A DNA stretch of 19,021 bases from an uncultured Rhodospirillales bacterium (GTDB lineage Bacteria > Pseudomonadota > Alphaproteobacteria > Rhodospirillales > Defluviicoccaceae): positions 1 through 19,021 of the forward strand of contig CAKZLS010000328.1 in assembly GCA_937127205.1 (NCBI GenBank), written 5' to 3'. Below are positions 7,163 through 14,064 of the stretch, in pieces. A model generated the notes under the pieces. That model was not told where the DNA came from. It was given only the letters and a program-made list of their open reading frames with translations, and did no database searches. Numbering within the stretch: position 1 is the first letter of the stretch; every line of letters begins with the position of its first letter. Position numbers and translations under genes: made by a program.

Positions 7163-7198
7163 AGGTCGCGCGATCTTTGATCGCGCGACCTTTGCGTT
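7163..7198 (+). terminator. Intrinsic terminator after the PEP-CTERM gene
   Basis: A perfect 13-bp stem (7163-7175 with 7179-7191) closes a three-T loop and is followed by a T-rich TTTGCGTTT run. It lies 40 bases after the PEP-CTERM stop. On the opposite strand, 67 bases past the moaA stop, the stem lacks a U-run, so it acts mainly rightward. Confidence 0.85.
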
Positions 7199-7257
7199 TG
7201 GTGGATCGAACAGACCGTCGCGATGAGCCCGTATCAACGAACGTTGGTTTTAGGCGA

Positions 7258-8310
7258 TCACCCGCCAGTGACGCTCATGTGGCGGTTGACGGCGGGGGCG
7301 TGGCGGCCGCGTTCGATGACGAAGTCGTGCCCTTTGGGTTTCCGGGCGATGGCCGCGCGGATGGCTTCGTCGAGCAGCGCGTCGTCGGCGCTCGCGCGGA
7401 TCGGGGCGCGAAGATCGGCCGCGTCATCCTGGCCCAGGCACATAAATAGGGTGCCGGTGCAGGTGAGCCTTACCCGATTGCAGCTTTCACAGAAGTTGTG
7501 CGTCAGCGGCGTGATGAACCCCAGTTTTTGCCCGGTTTCCTCGACGCGAACATAGCGGGCGGGGCCGCCGCTTTGGTAGTCGATGTCGGTTAGGGTCCAG
7601 CGCTCGGCCAGGCTTCGCCGCACCGTGGTTAACGGCAGGTACTGATCGAGGCGGTCCTCGCCGCCGATATCGCCCATGGGCATGACCTCGATAATGGTCA
7701 TGTCGAAGCCTTGATCGCCGCACCAGGCAAGAATGGAGGTAAGCTCTGCCTCGTTGACTTCCTTGAGCGCCACGGTGTTGATTTTGACCTGGAGGCCGGC
7801 CCGTTTGGCGGCCTCCAAGCCAGCCATGACCTTTTCAAGATCGCCGATACGAGTGACGGCCCGGAATTTATCGGGGTCGAGGGTATCGATAGAGACATTG
7901 ATCCGCCGCATGCCGCAATCGTAAAGCTCTTCGGCGAACTGGGCGAGCTGGCTGCCGTTGGTGGTCAGCGTGAGTTCGTCGAGCGCCCCGGAGTGAAGGT
8001 GGCGCGAAAGGCCCCGGAACAGCCTCATAATGTTCCGGCGCACCAACGGTTCGCCGCCGGTGATGCGAAGCTTGCGGGTGCCGTGCCGCACGAAGGCGGA
8101 GCACACGCGATCCAATTCTTCGAGGCTCAGCAGATCTGCTTTGGGCAGAAACGTCATGTCTTCCGCCATGCAGTAAACACAGCGGAAGTCGCATCTGTCG
8201 GTCACCGATACCCGCATGTAAGTAATAGGGCGCCCGTATGGATCGGTGAGCCGCGGCGTCGCGCCGGGAATGGTCTGCCCTTGCGTCTTATCGGAACCGG
8301 TTCCGTGCAT
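7258..8310 (-). CDS. moaA: GTP 3',8-cyclase (molybdenum cofactor biosynthesis protein A)
   Basis: This 350-residue radical SAM enzyme converts GTP to 3',8-cyclo-7,8-dihydro-GTP, the first step of molybdopterin synthesis. The SAM-binding 4Fe-4S motif is C40-x3-C44-x2-C47 (DRCDFRCVYC), followed by KLRITGGEP. The second, GTP-binding cluster is C274-x2-C277-x13-C291 (FCESCNRVRLTCTGTLFMC). The protein ends in the conserved Gly-Gly needed for catalysis. Length and motif spacing are normal for the family. No other moa or moe gene lies here, so the rest of the pathway must be elsewhere. The start has only AGGA placed very close to the ATG. It lies 190 bases downstream of the TelA operon on the same strand and probably has its own promoter. 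Confidence 0.97.
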   Translation of the reverse strand: MHGTGSDKTQGQTIPGATPRLTDPYGRPITYMRVSVTDRCDFRCVYCMAEDMTFLPKADLLSLEELDRVCSAFVRHGTRKLRITGGEPLVRRNIMRLFRGLSRHLHSGALDELTLTTNGSQLAQFAEELYDCGMRRINVSIDTLDPDKFRAVTRIGDLEKVMAGLEAAKRAGLQVKINTVALKEVNEAELTSILAWCGDQGFDMTIIEVMPMGDIGGEDRLDQYLPLTTVRRSLAERWTLTDIDYQSGGPARYVRVEETGQKLGFITPLTHNFCESCNRVRLTCTGTLFMCLGQDDAADLRAPIRASADDALLDEAIRAAIARKPKGHDFVIERGRHAPAVNRHMSVTGG

Positions 8311-8402
8311 TTCCTGTCAATCCGGCGAGGGCACTCCCTCTGCGGATCCTCCCGTCCATGGTTTCCGGTCGGCCCTTCCAGGCTCTATTTTAACTAAGTA
8401 TA
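8311..8402 (-). promoter_or_regulatory. moaA leader with candidate -10 box
   Basis: Reading on the minus strand, TATACT (8397-8402) is a good -10 hexamer about 90 bases before the moaA start, but no good -35 lies 17 bases before it. The implied leader of about 80 bases is long enough for regulatory RNA. I cannot recognise the molybdenum-cofactor riboswitch in it. Confidence 0.35.
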
Positions 8403-8500
8403 GCGGAACATTGGGGATTGCACAGGTTTCCGTTGCGCGTTCAAAAAGAAACCGGATGGCGCTTCTGACATGGTTTGTGACGAAGCCAGGGAATTCGTGC

Positions 8501-9646
8501 TCAGGTGGCGGGCTTGGGTGCTCCCCGGGCGCTGGCTTGAGCAGAGGCTAGGGTCTTGCGCAGCTGCGCCTCGCAGGTGACCAATTCGGCCTCCGCGGCC
8601 AGGCGCTGGCGTTTGCCCTCGTCGGCGATCTGCAGGCTTTCCTCGATGGTATCGATGAGCATCTGGTTAGCCTTTTTGACTGTTTCGATGTCGAACACGC
8701 CGCGTTCCACCTCTTTGCGCACTTCGGCGTTGGCCGTCTTCAGGTTTTCTGCGTTGGCGGTGAGCAATTCGTTGGTCAGGTCCGTCGCCTCCTTCAGCGT
8801 CTGTCCGGCCTCGCGGGAGCGATGGATCGTGATTCCCTGGGCCAATTGGGTGCGCCACAGCGGGATGGTGTTGACCATGGTCGAGTTGATCTTGTTGACG
8901 AGGCTCTTGTCGTTTTCCTGCACCAAACGGATGCTGGGCAGGCTCTGCATGGTCACCTGCCGGGTCAGCTTGAGGTCGTGGGTGCGCCGCTCCAGATCGT
9001 CGCGCATGGATCGCAGGTCTCGCAGCGACTGGGCCTTGAGCACGTCCTTGCTTTCGTCGGCCTTCTTTTGCAGCGCCGGGATCACCGTCTCGTCCAACTC
9101 GCGGAGCTTTTCCTCCCCCGCGGCAATGTAGTCCGCGAGAGTATGAAAGTACTCCAGATTGGCATCGTAGAGCCGGTCGAGCGAGGCGACGTCGATGAGC
9201 AACTCGGTCTTGTGAGTGTCCAGCTTGTTGCTGATGGTGTCGATCTGGTCGCGCACTTCCTCGAACCGCTGGAGAAACTTGACCACGGGTTTGGCGCCGC
9301 CGAACAGCTTGGCGAAAAACCCCTGCTCTTTGAGGTCGTCCACGTTAAATCCGCGCAGGGTGACCACCATTTCGCTGAGGGCGCTGCCGGCGGGCCCTAC
9401 GTCCTTGCTGCGAACGCCTTCCAGCATCTGATCGGAAATCATGGTCAGTTGCTCTTGAGCCTTGCTGCCGAAAAAGATGATGGAATTGCTGTCGTTGATG
9501 TCGATCTCGGCCGCCAAGCTATCGATCTTCTTGCGCCGGTCCGCGTCGGCATCCTCGTAGCCGAGCAGGTCGCCCTTGATGGTGGCCTGGACCACTTTGG
9601 TGGCGTCCTCCAAGGTGATTACTTCAGGATCCTTGTTTGCGGTCAT
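8501..9646 (-). CDS. telA: TelA-family (toxic anion resistance) protein
   Basis: This 381-residue soluble, mostly helical protein matches the TelA/KlaA family along its whole length. Recognisable stretches are 'IIFFGSKAQEQLTMISDQML' (about 55-74) and 'GFFAKLFGGAKPVVKFLQRF' (about 108-127). Further on are 'DVASLDRLYDANLEYFHTL' and 'TMVNTIPLWRTQLAQGI' (about 258-274). Heptad-like Glu/Lys/Leu runs suggest long coiled coils. Family members are linked to tellurite and other toxic-anion resistance and to envelope-acting antimicrobials; the biochemical activity is unknown. GGAGA about ten bases upstream supports ATG9646. It is the last gene of a minus-strand operon, 14 bases after the XpaC-family gene, which is a recurrent partner of TelA. 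Confidence 0.93.
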   Translation of the reverse strand: MTANKDPEVITLEDATKVVQATIKGDLLGYEDADADRRKKIDSLAAEIDINDSNSIIFFGSKAQEQLTMISDQMLEGVRSKDVGPAGSALSEMVVTLRGFNVDDLKEQGFFAKLFGGAKPVVKFLQRFEEVRDQIDTISNKLDTHKTELLIDVASLDRLYDANLEYFHTLADYIAAGEEKLRELDETVIPALQKKADESKDVLKAQSLRDLRSMRDDLERRTHDLKLTRQVTMQSLPSIRLVQENDKSLVNKINSTMVNTIPLWRTQLAQGITIHRSREAGQTLKEATDLTNELLTANAENLKTANAEVRKEVERGVFDIETVKKANQMLIDTIEESLQIADEGKRQRLAAEAELVTCEAQLRKTLASAQASARGAPKPAT

Positions 9647-9660
9647 CGGTTCGATGTCTC

Positions 9661-10497
9661 CTATGTGACGCCTTCACGCTTCAGCCGGGTCGACAGCACC
9701 TCGATCTGAACATCCAGATCGAGGACGTCGTTTTGCATCAGGCGCTCGTGCTGCTCGTTACACACGTTTTCCATGTCCACCAGCAAATCGCGGTAGTTGT
9801 GTTCAAGCTCTGCCGCTTGGGTTTTCGGGTGGGTCTGGACGTACTGTTCACTGACCTTGCCAATCCCGTCCAGATAGACATGCAGGAACTTTCGGGCGCG
9901 GCGGAGGTCGCGCGGGTCTTCTTCGATGGCCTGCAGGATCCGCTGTGATCCGTCCACGATCCGTCCGAGCCGTTCCTGGAACTCGCGCGATTGGATGCGC
10001 AGGCGCGTCGCGTTGATACGATCGATCTTGGCGTACGCGTCGGAGAGCGTCTGTGAAAACTGATCCCGGCCCACGCCATGGTTCCCGGCCGCCATGTCTT
10101 TTTTCTTGGGATCGAAGCCGTAGGCCATGAAGGTCCCGGCAATGGCGCCGATGCCGAACAACAGCGAGATGACCAGGCTCTGTCCGGCCGCCAAGTGGGA
10201 GGCCACGACCGTTCCGATGCCCATCAACGAGGCTCCGGCGGTCTTCAACGGCACCGGCGCGGTCCGCGAAAACGGTCTCTCCGCGTGCTCGATTTCGTTG
10301 ACCAGTCCCTTGCGCATCAGCAATGCGCCAGCCAGGCACAACGCGTACGCGCCGCCGGACGCCAGCACCAGTTCCACGTTCCCGCCCCAGAGGCCGCCGA
10401 CGGCTTTGAACAGGAGCGGCAGCGGCAATGCGAATAGAAGGATACCCTTGACGCCGGCGTACACTTTCCGTCGTCGGGAACCGGTACTCTTCGGCAT
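9661..10497 (-). CDS. XpaC-family membrane protein (5-bromo-4-chloroindolyl phosphate hydrolysis family)
   Basis: This 278-residue protein has four hydrophobic segments in its first 130 residues, about 17-36, 42-61, 85-103 and 107-127. A soluble helical C-terminal half (about 130-278) follows, containing 'RINATRLRIQSREFQERLGR' and a long 'KFLHVYLDGIGKVSEQYVQT' stretch. This layout fits the XpaC family, which is routinely encoded beside TelA. Despite the name, no hydrolase motif is visible, and the function is unknown. An inner-membrane partner of TelA is a reasonable inference. The start is ATG10497, directly preceded by a TTG at 10500. The stop of the small lipoprotein gene lies only four bases upstream, so translational coupling is likely. 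Confidence 0.88.
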   Translation of the reverse strand: MPKSTGSRRRKVYAGVKGILLFALPLPLLFKAVGGLWGGNVELVLASGGAYALCLAGALLMRKGLVNEIEHAERPFSRTAPVPLKTAGASLMGIGTVVASHLAAGQSLVISLLFGIGAIAGTFMAYGFDPKKKDMAAGNHGVGRDQFSQTLSDAYAKIDRINATRLRIQSREFQERLGRIVDGSQRILQAIEEDPRDLRRARKFLHVYLDGIGKVSEQYVQTHPKTQAAELEHNYRDLLVDMENVCNEQHERLMQNDVLDLDVQIEVLSTRLKREGVT

Positions 10498-10501
10498 CAA
10501 A

Positions 10502-10639
10502 TCAGGACCGCTGTTCGGTGGGCGCCGGCAGAGGGTCGTGGGAGTCGTTGGGACCGGCCACGAACGCCTGACAGCTGGCGACGCCGAGTGTGCCGACGAG
10601 GACGATAGCCCCCAAGGTCTTGATCAACGATGTCGACAC
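10502..10639 (-). CDS. Small 45-residue lipoprotein
   Basis: This short gene starts with GTG and has a clear AGGAG nine bases upstream. The product is MSTSLIKTLGAIVLVGTLG followed by the lipobox VASC (Cys23), and then only 22 mature residues, rich in Pro, Asp and Ser (for example DPLPAPTEQRS). The basic-hydrophobic-lipobox pattern, ribosome-binding site and tight spacing (39 bases after the kbp-like gene, four bases before the XpaC-family gene) support a real gene. It is easily missed because of its length. I do not recognise a family. It could be a small envelope-anchored accessory of the operon, comparable in size to entericidin-like lipoproteins, though no similarity is claimed. A 5-bp hairpin (GCCCG/CGGGC, about 10656-10670) lies just upstream of its ribosome-binding site. 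Confidence 0.72.
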   Translation of the reverse strand: MSTSLIKTLGAIVLVGTLGVASCQAFVAGPNDSHDPLPAPTEQRS

Positions 10640-10678
10640 GCCGGCGTGCTCCTTCCGCCCGCTTTCCGGGCACTCTAG

Positions 10679-11116
10679 TTAGTCTTGGTCGGGAATCCGC
10701 AACACTTGCCCGGGATAGATCTTGTCGGGATCGGACAGCATGGGTTTGTTGGCCTCGAAGATTCCCATGTACTTGTTGGGACTGCCATAGTGCGCCTTCG
10801 AGATGGCCGACAGCGTGTCGCCGCTCTTGACCGTGTAGAACGTCGCTTCGCCGGCGCCGTCGCTGGCGCTGATCTCTTCTTCAACCTTGGCCACGCCTTC
10901 CACGTTGCCGAGCGCGAGGACGATCTTTTCCTTTTCCTCCTGGCTGGCGGCGGTGCCTTTCACTTTGACGGTGTCTCCGTCCACTTCGATCTGCATCCCG
11001 TCCGCGCCCAAGCCCAGACCGCTCAGCTCCGTGACCAGGTCTTCGGACTTCGGCGGCTCTCCCCCTCCGATGCCGAGCGCGCGGCCAGCCGCTTTTACAA
11101 AATCAAAAATTCCCAT
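10679..11116 (-). CDS. kbp: BON-LysM protein, Kbp/YgaU homologue
   Basis: This 145-residue protein closely resembles E. coli Kbp (YgaU, 149 residues), a cytoplasmic potassium-binding protein. The N-terminus MGIFDFVKAAGRALG is shared and is not a signal peptide. A BON domain covers about 25-87 (VDGDTVKVKGTAASQEEKEK), and a LysM domain covers about 92-142, with 'FYTVKSGDTLSAISKAHYGS', 'IFEANKPML' and 'DKIYPGQVLRIPDQD'. The LysM domain could bind peptidoglycan only if the protein were exported, which is not evident. AGGGGA eight bases upstream supports the start. It is the first gene of the operon with the small lipoprotein, XpaC-family and TelA-family genes, suggesting a link between ion or osmotic stress and envelope protection. 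Confidence 0.93.
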   Translation of the reverse strand: MGIFDFVKAAGRALGIGGGEPPKSEDLVTELSGLGLGADGMQIEVDGDTVKVKGTAASQEEKEKIVLALGNVEGVAKVEEEISASDGAGEATFYTVKSGDTLSAISKAHYGSPNKYMGIFEANKPMLSDPDKIYPGQVLRIPDQD

Positions 11117-11246
11117 TTTCGCGTTCCCCTTGCTCCCAAATTAACCATCAATTGGTGATTGATATGCCTAAATCTAGGTGCGTCCGCCCCTAGCGCAACT
11201 CCCAAATCCACTAAACCTCAATGTTCATTGGAGATTCTGATGCGTT
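11117..11246 (-). promoter_or_regulatory. Upstream region of the kbp-telA operon
   Basis: These 130 bases separate the operon from the Ap4A-phosphorylase-like gene. A small inverted repeat, CCTA-N4-TAGG (11167-11178), is present and could be an operator. A possible promoter on the minus strand is TTGCGC with TAGATT 16 bases later. Both assignments are weak. Confidence 0.3.
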
Positions 11247-12191
11247 TCAGTCTCTCCGAGAGCGATCCTCCGCGAGGAACGGCGAGGCCGCGGCGTAGCC
11301 GACCGCGCGCAGAACGGTCATCGGTCCATGGCGCCTGATGATATCGATCTGCCCCGCGTCCCGGACAAAAAGCGAACCCGCGAAGCCCAGCGCATTAATT
11401 GAGACCGATCCGAAAAACTCCTGGGATCGCGGCACCATAAGCATCCAGTTCCGGGTCGCGAGCAGGTTATGGGGGGCGGGCTTATGCTTATGGCCGGCGG
11501 TCAACGCGATGTGGTCGAGCATGTCCAAATACCGTCGATGCAGGGTTTCCGCCACTGAGGGCCGAGCACCGAACGCTTCGTCCAAACATGTGAATGCGTG
11601 GGCAAACGAAAGGCCGGGCAGAGTATGGACCCTGTCCGTCGCGCCAGACGTTTCCAAGAACGGCTGCATGGGAATGGCTGGTCCCTCGTTCGCCAGGGGT
11701 AGCGGAACCACCTGCAGATGTTTATGAGGCTGGCTCGCGCCCGCTGCCGCTCCGCCGTTATAAAATCCGAGACCGTCGAATTCCGCCATGCAGGACCACA
11801 GAGCGCCGAAGTCATTCCGGCTCAACAGTGTCTCCTGGTGCTCGAAGGCGCGGGTGACGATGAGCAAGTGATTGTCCATGACGTTGAACTTGTTTAACAA
11901 GCCGACGTGCGTTGGCGAGATGTTCGCCACGAACACGTCGGGGTCATAGGGGAGAAACGGGTTGTCGGTCCTTGCGCCGCCGCCGGGCTTTCCCGCTTGA
12001 GTGCGGCGCGCTTGGTCCTTTTGCGTGAGCGCGGAAACGGTGCGAATGACAAACCGCACGCCATCCTGCTCGATAAAATGCTGAGCGGTTTCGATCGAGT
12101 GGATCGCTCCCCGGCGGCGGGCATGTGCTGTGCTGTTTTTCAGCAAATCCAGCAGGCTACCGGGGGCGAACTCAGTGTCGGGTCTCTCCAT
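11247..12191 (-). CDS. ATP adenylyltransferase / Ap4A phosphorylase-like protein (HIT-like superfamily)
   Basis: This protein of about 314 residues resembles the bacterial and fungal Ap4A phosphorylase group, which phosphorolyses diadenosine tetraphosphate to ADP and ATP. The nucleotide site is the HIT-like H156-K-H158-L-Q160, within 'GASQPHKHLQVVPLP'. Upstream are 'NPFLPYDPDVFVANISPTH' and 'KFNVMDNHLLIVTRAFEHQ', which are characteristic of the family's N-terminal region. The C-terminal half has 'HNLLATRNWMLMVPRSQEF' and 'SINALGFAGSLFV', the usual ATP_transf-domain ending. I chose ATG12191 because AGGA lies nine bases before it. TTG12242 and ATG12215 would add 17 and 8 residues. It is divergent from gapR across about 175 bases. 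Control of alarmone-like Ap4A under stress is inference from family. Confidence 0.87.
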   Translation of the reverse strand: MERPDTEFAPGSLLDLLKNSTAHARRRGAIHSIETAQHFIEQDGVRFVIRTVSALTQKDQARRTQAGKPGGGARTDNPFLPYDPDVFVANISPTHVGLLNKFNVMDNHLLIVTRAFEHQETLLSRNDFGALWSCMAEFDGLGFYNGGAAAGASQPHKHLQVVPLPLANEGPAIPMQPFLETSGATDRVHTLPGLSFAHAFTCLDEAFGARPSVAETLHRRYLDMLDHIALTAGHKHKPAPHNLLATRNWMLMVPRSQEFFGSVSINALGFAGSLFVRDAGQIDIIRRHGPMTVLRAVGYAAASPFLAEDRSRRD

Positions 12192-12365
12192 GGGGCCGTT
12201 TCCTGCCGTGCGCATGATGCCGAACCCATGCTCTATCCCCAAGACTCCCAGGTTTCAATCATTGGCCTGGGGGCGTTTTTCTGGCAGAGCATTAGATCAA
12301 CCCACGGGGCAAGCACGCGCCGCCCACAGCGCTGCCCCGGATCGACCCGCGAGGAGCACTCCAAT

Positions 12366-12707
12366 ATGATAGGCCGCAACACCGCAGCCGCCGACAAATT
12401 GACGGCTTACGCCCAGCGAATCGAGCATCTGCTCGATGAGATCGACGCGCTCCGTGAGGACCTCAAGGAAGTGAAGTCCGAGGCGAAGCATGACGGTTTC
12501 AACGTCCAGGCGCTTACCAAGCTGGTATCGATTCGCCGGAACCAAAAGCACGCGGACAAGGAAGCCGAGCTCTTGAACGATCTTGTTCTCTATGCCCATG
12601 CCACCGGAACGCCTCTTGATCTTGCCATGCCCGAGGAAGAATGGCCCTCCGACCGGGCTGAGCCCGCCGGGGTGTCTGATGACCCTGTACCGTCGGCGGC
12701 GGAGTAG
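12366..12707 (+). CDS. gapR: GapR family DNA-binding protein (DUF2312)
   Basis: This 113-residue protein has the GapR helical core (about 8-85): 'LTAYAQRIEHLLDEIDALRE' and 'DLKEVKSEAKHDGFNVQALT' followed by KLVSIRRNQK. In Caulobacter, GapR binds overtwisted AT-rich DNA in front of replication and transcription and stimulates gyrase and topoisomerase IV. The family is largely alphaproteobacterial, making this the best lineage clue in the window. Compared with Caulobacter GapR (about 89 residues) it carries an extra acidic, Pro-rich tail of about 25 residues. The start is ATG12366, with GAGGAG nine bases upstream. The frame remains open further left, but that extension is antisense to the neighbouring gene and lacks support. 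Confidence 0.92.
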   Translation: MIGRNTAAADKLTAYAQRIEHLLDEIDALREDLKEVKSEAKHDGFNVQALTKLVSIRRNQKHADKEAELLNDLVLYAHATGTPLDLAMPEEEWPSDRAEPAGVSDDPVPSAAE

Positions 12708-12837
12708 ATGCTTCGTCAAAAAACAGGCGTATGCACGGGGCTTGTTCACAAACCCCCGCCCCTCTATAGAGACTATTAGCGGGGCGAGACAGCAGCATGC
12801 TGGTTCAACCCAAAAAGAAATTGCGAGGGTTATTGTG
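12708..12837 (+). promoter_or_regulatory. Hairpin and candidate promoter between gapR and the Rap1a-like gene
   Basis: An imperfect hairpin (12737-12756, GGGG/CCCC outside TTGT/ACAA) follows gapR but has no T-run, so it is at best a weak terminator. Overlapping it, TTGTTC (12742-12747) and TATAGA (12765-12770) are spaced by 17 bases and make a plausible sigma-70 promoter for the next gene. A second pairing, CGCCCC with GGGGCG, flanks the -10 box. Confidence 0.35.
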
Positions 12838-13236
12838 ATGAGAAAAACAGTGTTGGCGATCGCTGTCGCGGTAGGGCTGGGCTTCATGGCAGCCGATGCT
12901 CGGGCGGCCGATTCCGAAATGTATGGTCTTGACGACTACGAGCTGGACTCGGCAAAGGATCTGTATGACATCTGCACGGTTCCAGCAAGTAACGCGGATC
13001 ACGCCGTGGCGAAGGCCTTTTGCGTAGGATATTTCGAGGGTGGCATTCATCTCCATGACGTCTTGGCGGCCGCGGACGACTTTCCGGCGATTGCCTGTGC
13101 ACCTGACACGACGACCCGCAAGGAAGTGGTTGATGTTTTCGTCGCATATGCCAAAGCTAACCCGCAATATCACGACGAACGGGCCATGGATACGGTATTC
13201 AGGGCGATTGTGAACAAATGGCCCTGTGCCGAGTAG
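12838..13236 (+). CDS. Secreted Rap1a/Tai-family-like small protein
   Basis: This 132-residue protein has a clean Sec signal peptide: MRKTVLAIAVAVGLGFMAAD with cleavage near ARA-AD, about residue 22-24. The mature part is helical and has four cysteines (about residues 42, 62, 81 and 131) that could form two disulfides in the periplasm. The pattern 'LYDICTVP…AFCVGYFEGGI' followed by 'VVDVFVAYAKANPQY' and a late 'NKWPC' matches the Rap1a/Tai family. Its founding members are immunity proteins to type VI secreted peptidoglycan amidases. No toxin or type VI gene is nearby, and many family members are orphan periplasmic proteins, so the immunity role is not implied. AGGG eight bases before ATG12838 supports the start. 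Confidence 0.8.
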   Translation: MRKTVLAIAVAVGLGFMAADARAADSEMYGLDDYELDSAKDLYDICTVPASNADHAVAKAFCVGYFEGGIHLHDVLAAADDFPAIACAPDTTTRKEVVDVFVAYAKANPQYHDERAMDTVFRAIVNKWPCAE

Positions 13237-13268
13237 GCCTAGTTGAGAGGGCGGAAGGAAAACGAGAG

Positions 13269-13631
13269 ATGGGTAACAATGCTTTGACCAAAACCGGCGG
13301 GCCGAGAGCTCTCGGAAACCTTCGATTGGTCGCTCCCTTGCTGATTGTGTTTGCCATCATTTTGGGTGGCTGTACCATGGACGAGACGCAGCAGCGGACC
13401 GTAAGCGGAGCCGGCATCGGCGCGGCCGGCGGCGCGGCGCTGGGCGCGATTGCCGGTGCCTTCGCCGGTGTTCCGGGTATGGGCGCGGCCATTGGCGCGG
13501 GCGCGGGCGCCGCGATCGGGGGTACCGCCGGCTATGTCGTTGATCAGAAAGACAAGCGCCAAACGGCGGAAAACAGGAACCGGCAGCTCGAGGCCGAGAA
13601 TCGGCAATTGAGACAGGAAAACCAATACTAG
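13269..13631 (+). CDS. Glycine-zipper lipoprotein with C-terminal coiled coil
   Basis: This 120-residue protein starts with a long basic N-region, a hydrophobic stretch (about 21-33) and the lipobox LGGC (Cys35). A glycine-zipper domain of alternating Gly/Ala follows (about 48-88), with repeats such as GAGIGAAGGAALGAIAGAF. It resembles the Rickettsia 17-kDa antigen and related outer-membrane lipoproteins. The tail (about 92-120) is charged and Gln/Asn/Glu-rich (for example RQLEAENRQLRQEN) with a heptad rhythm, probably a coiled coil. The start is ATG13269, with AAGGA nine bases upstream. A strong terminator follows. It may form a small gene pair with the Rap1a-like gene 32 bases upstream. Confidence 0.85.
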   Translation: MGNNALTKTGGPRALGNLRLVAPLLIVFAIILGGCTMDETQQRTVSGAGIGAAGGAALGAIAGAFAGVPGMGAAIGAGAGAAIGGTAGYVVDQKDKRQTAENRNRQLEAENRQLRQENQY

Positions 13632-13683
13632 CGGTCTGAGGCCGCGAGCAAGCGAGCACTGTCCCTCGCGTTTAGGATGATTG

Positions 13684-13712
13684 AGCCCCGTGCGCATGCG
13701 CGGGGCTTTTTC
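13684..13712 (+). terminator. Intrinsic terminator after the glycine-zipper gene
   Basis: AGCCCCG (13684-13690) pairs with CGGGGCT (13701-13707), enclosing TGCGCATGCG and followed by a T5 run. It lies about 50 bases past the stop codon and insulates the downstream aceE operon. Confidence 0.88.
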
Positions 13713-13913
13713 GTCCGTACGAAGCAATAATCGCGAAAATGACGGAACGGTCAATGTTCCGTTTGCCTCAACTGCGACTGATTGTTAGTTTCCGGCCAAT
13801 TGACCGGGCGCGCATAGATCGTCCGGCGAGTGAACGACAGGGAGACAGTGCCGCGGATGCGTCGATCGGAAAATGTATCGAATTGCCAATCCGTGCTTGG
13901 ACGTCATCGACCG

Positions 13914-13978
13914 CCGCACCACATGGGACCTATTGGTCCAGGCCTGTGCGGCATCGATCCCATGAAACCGTGGTGCGG
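13914..13978 (+). promoter_or_regulatory. Structured leader hairpin upstream of aceE
   Basis: The left arm 13914-13928 (CCGCACCA then CATGGGA) is complementary to TCCCATG (13958-13964) and TGGTGCGG (13971-13978). This gives 15 pairs interrupted by one six-base bulge (13965-13970). The apical 29 bases contain GGACC-TATT-GGTCC (13926-13939), a competing hairpin that shares bases 13926-13928 with the long stem. The structure ends 86 bases before the aceE start. The rest of the 353-base spacer (13712-14064) shows no supportable gene. Mutually exclusive pairings suggest regulatory RNA, but a protein-binding palindrome is also possible. Confidence 0.5.
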
Positions 13979-14064
13979 ATGTCCCGCTCCACCCCGGTTT
14001 GCCTCCTATGTCGGTTTCGACAACGACAGCGGCGTGTCCACAGGGTCAGCGAGGAGACTGCAAG

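Noticed and set aside
8311..8402. Molybdenum-cofactor riboswitch before moaA
   Set aside because: The leader is short and I cannot find the conserved paired regions; a covariance-model search (Rfam Moco motif) would decide.
11907..12365. N-terminal extension of the gapR frame
   Set aside because: It is antisense to the Ap4A-phosphorylase-like gene, and GAGGAG places the start at 12366.
12838..13236. Type VI toxin-immunity pair
   Set aside because: Only the immunity-like protein is present; no effector, VgrG, Hcp or PAAR gene is in the window.
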